Position numbers and translations under genes: made by a program. A stretch of 22,425 nt of DNA from Chytridium lagenaria. Taxonomy: Eukaryota > Chytridiomycota > Chytridiomycetes > Chytridiales > Chytridiaceae. The notes beneath the pieces were generated by a model, which did not search any database, was not told the origin of the DNA, and saw only the letters and a list, made by a program, of their open reading frames with translations. Location of the stretch: the NCBI GenBank assembly GCA_025449115.1, contig JAHLKC010000280.1, forward strand, positions 1 to 22,425, written 5' to 3'. Shown piece after piece: positions 22,192 through 22,425 of the stretch (the stretch's first letter is position 1; each line of letters opens with the position of its first letter).

Positions 22192-22425
22192 AGATGGGTA
22201 GATTGGTGGTAATTCAATGATGGGTGGGAAAATGTGATGCTTGTACGGATGGGTTCAATGTTTTGGTTTTTAGATGTTCTTAATACACATACACGGTCAA
22301 TATTTAATAATGGTTTTTTTTGGTTGAGATTTTCAGTTTATTGAGAGTTTTCGGTTACGATTCCTTTGATGGCGATCATGTATTCTTGAGAAAGGTCCGT
22401 GACTCTAATGTCAAGATGTGTAATA
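22192..22425. other. 3' flank of the carrier gene
   Basis: This 234-base tail holds no open frame of note. It is T-rich (poly-T at 22313-22320) and contains AATACACATACACGG and TTAATAATGG but no perfect AATAAA. It is probably 3' UTR and the start of the next intergenic region. Confidence 0.4.

Overview
The window is nuclear DNA from a fungus, most likely a zoosporic (chytrid-type) one. Genes are split by many short GT-AG introns (about 36-91 nt, mostly 40-60). The long proteins carry fungal-style low-complexity runs of Gln, His, Asn, Ser and Gly. The spliceosomal protein and mitochondrial carrier are eukaryotic families, and the first gene encodes an EF-hand array of a type associated with flagellated cells. 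No operon, CRISPR array, insertion sequence, phage gene, tRNA or rRNA was recognised.

Layout: (1) 34-3411, plus: 3' part of a long EF-hand array protein (EFCAB6-like). (2) 3572-5125, minus: aftiphilin/Laa2-like accessory factor for clathrin and AP-1 traffic, convergent with gene 1. (3) 6289-8880, plus: intact 9-exon gene for an acidic 725-residue protein of unknown function. (4) 9374-13247, minus: large zinc-finger protein with one C2H2 and one C2HC finger between low-complexity arms, convergent with gene 3. (5) 13248-16481: 3.2 kb with no supportable gene. (6) 16482-17396, minus: single-exon 304-residue protein of unknown function, divergent from gene 7. (7) 17909-20674, plus: the U2 snRNP-associated splicing factor U2SURP/SR140 (RRM, SURP, CID). 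(8) 20771-22191, plus: a mitochondrial carrier closest to yeast Mme1, starting 96 bp after gene 7.

The genes do not form one pathway. They are ordinary housekeeping, trafficking, splicing, transport and regulatory genes in mixed orientation.

The strongest signal that gene calls alone do not explain is a set of about 25-30 single-base indels. They interrupt otherwise conserved coding regions in five of the seven genes, mostly as one base missing from a short homopolymer. This looks like uncorrected sequencing or assembly error rather than decay, because the protein stays conserved on both sides of each break. Coordinates below span the whole gene, introns and apparent indels included. I found no convincing undescribed system; the best candidates for new biology are the unknown acidic protein, the unknown 304-residue protein and the gene-poor 3.2 kb block.
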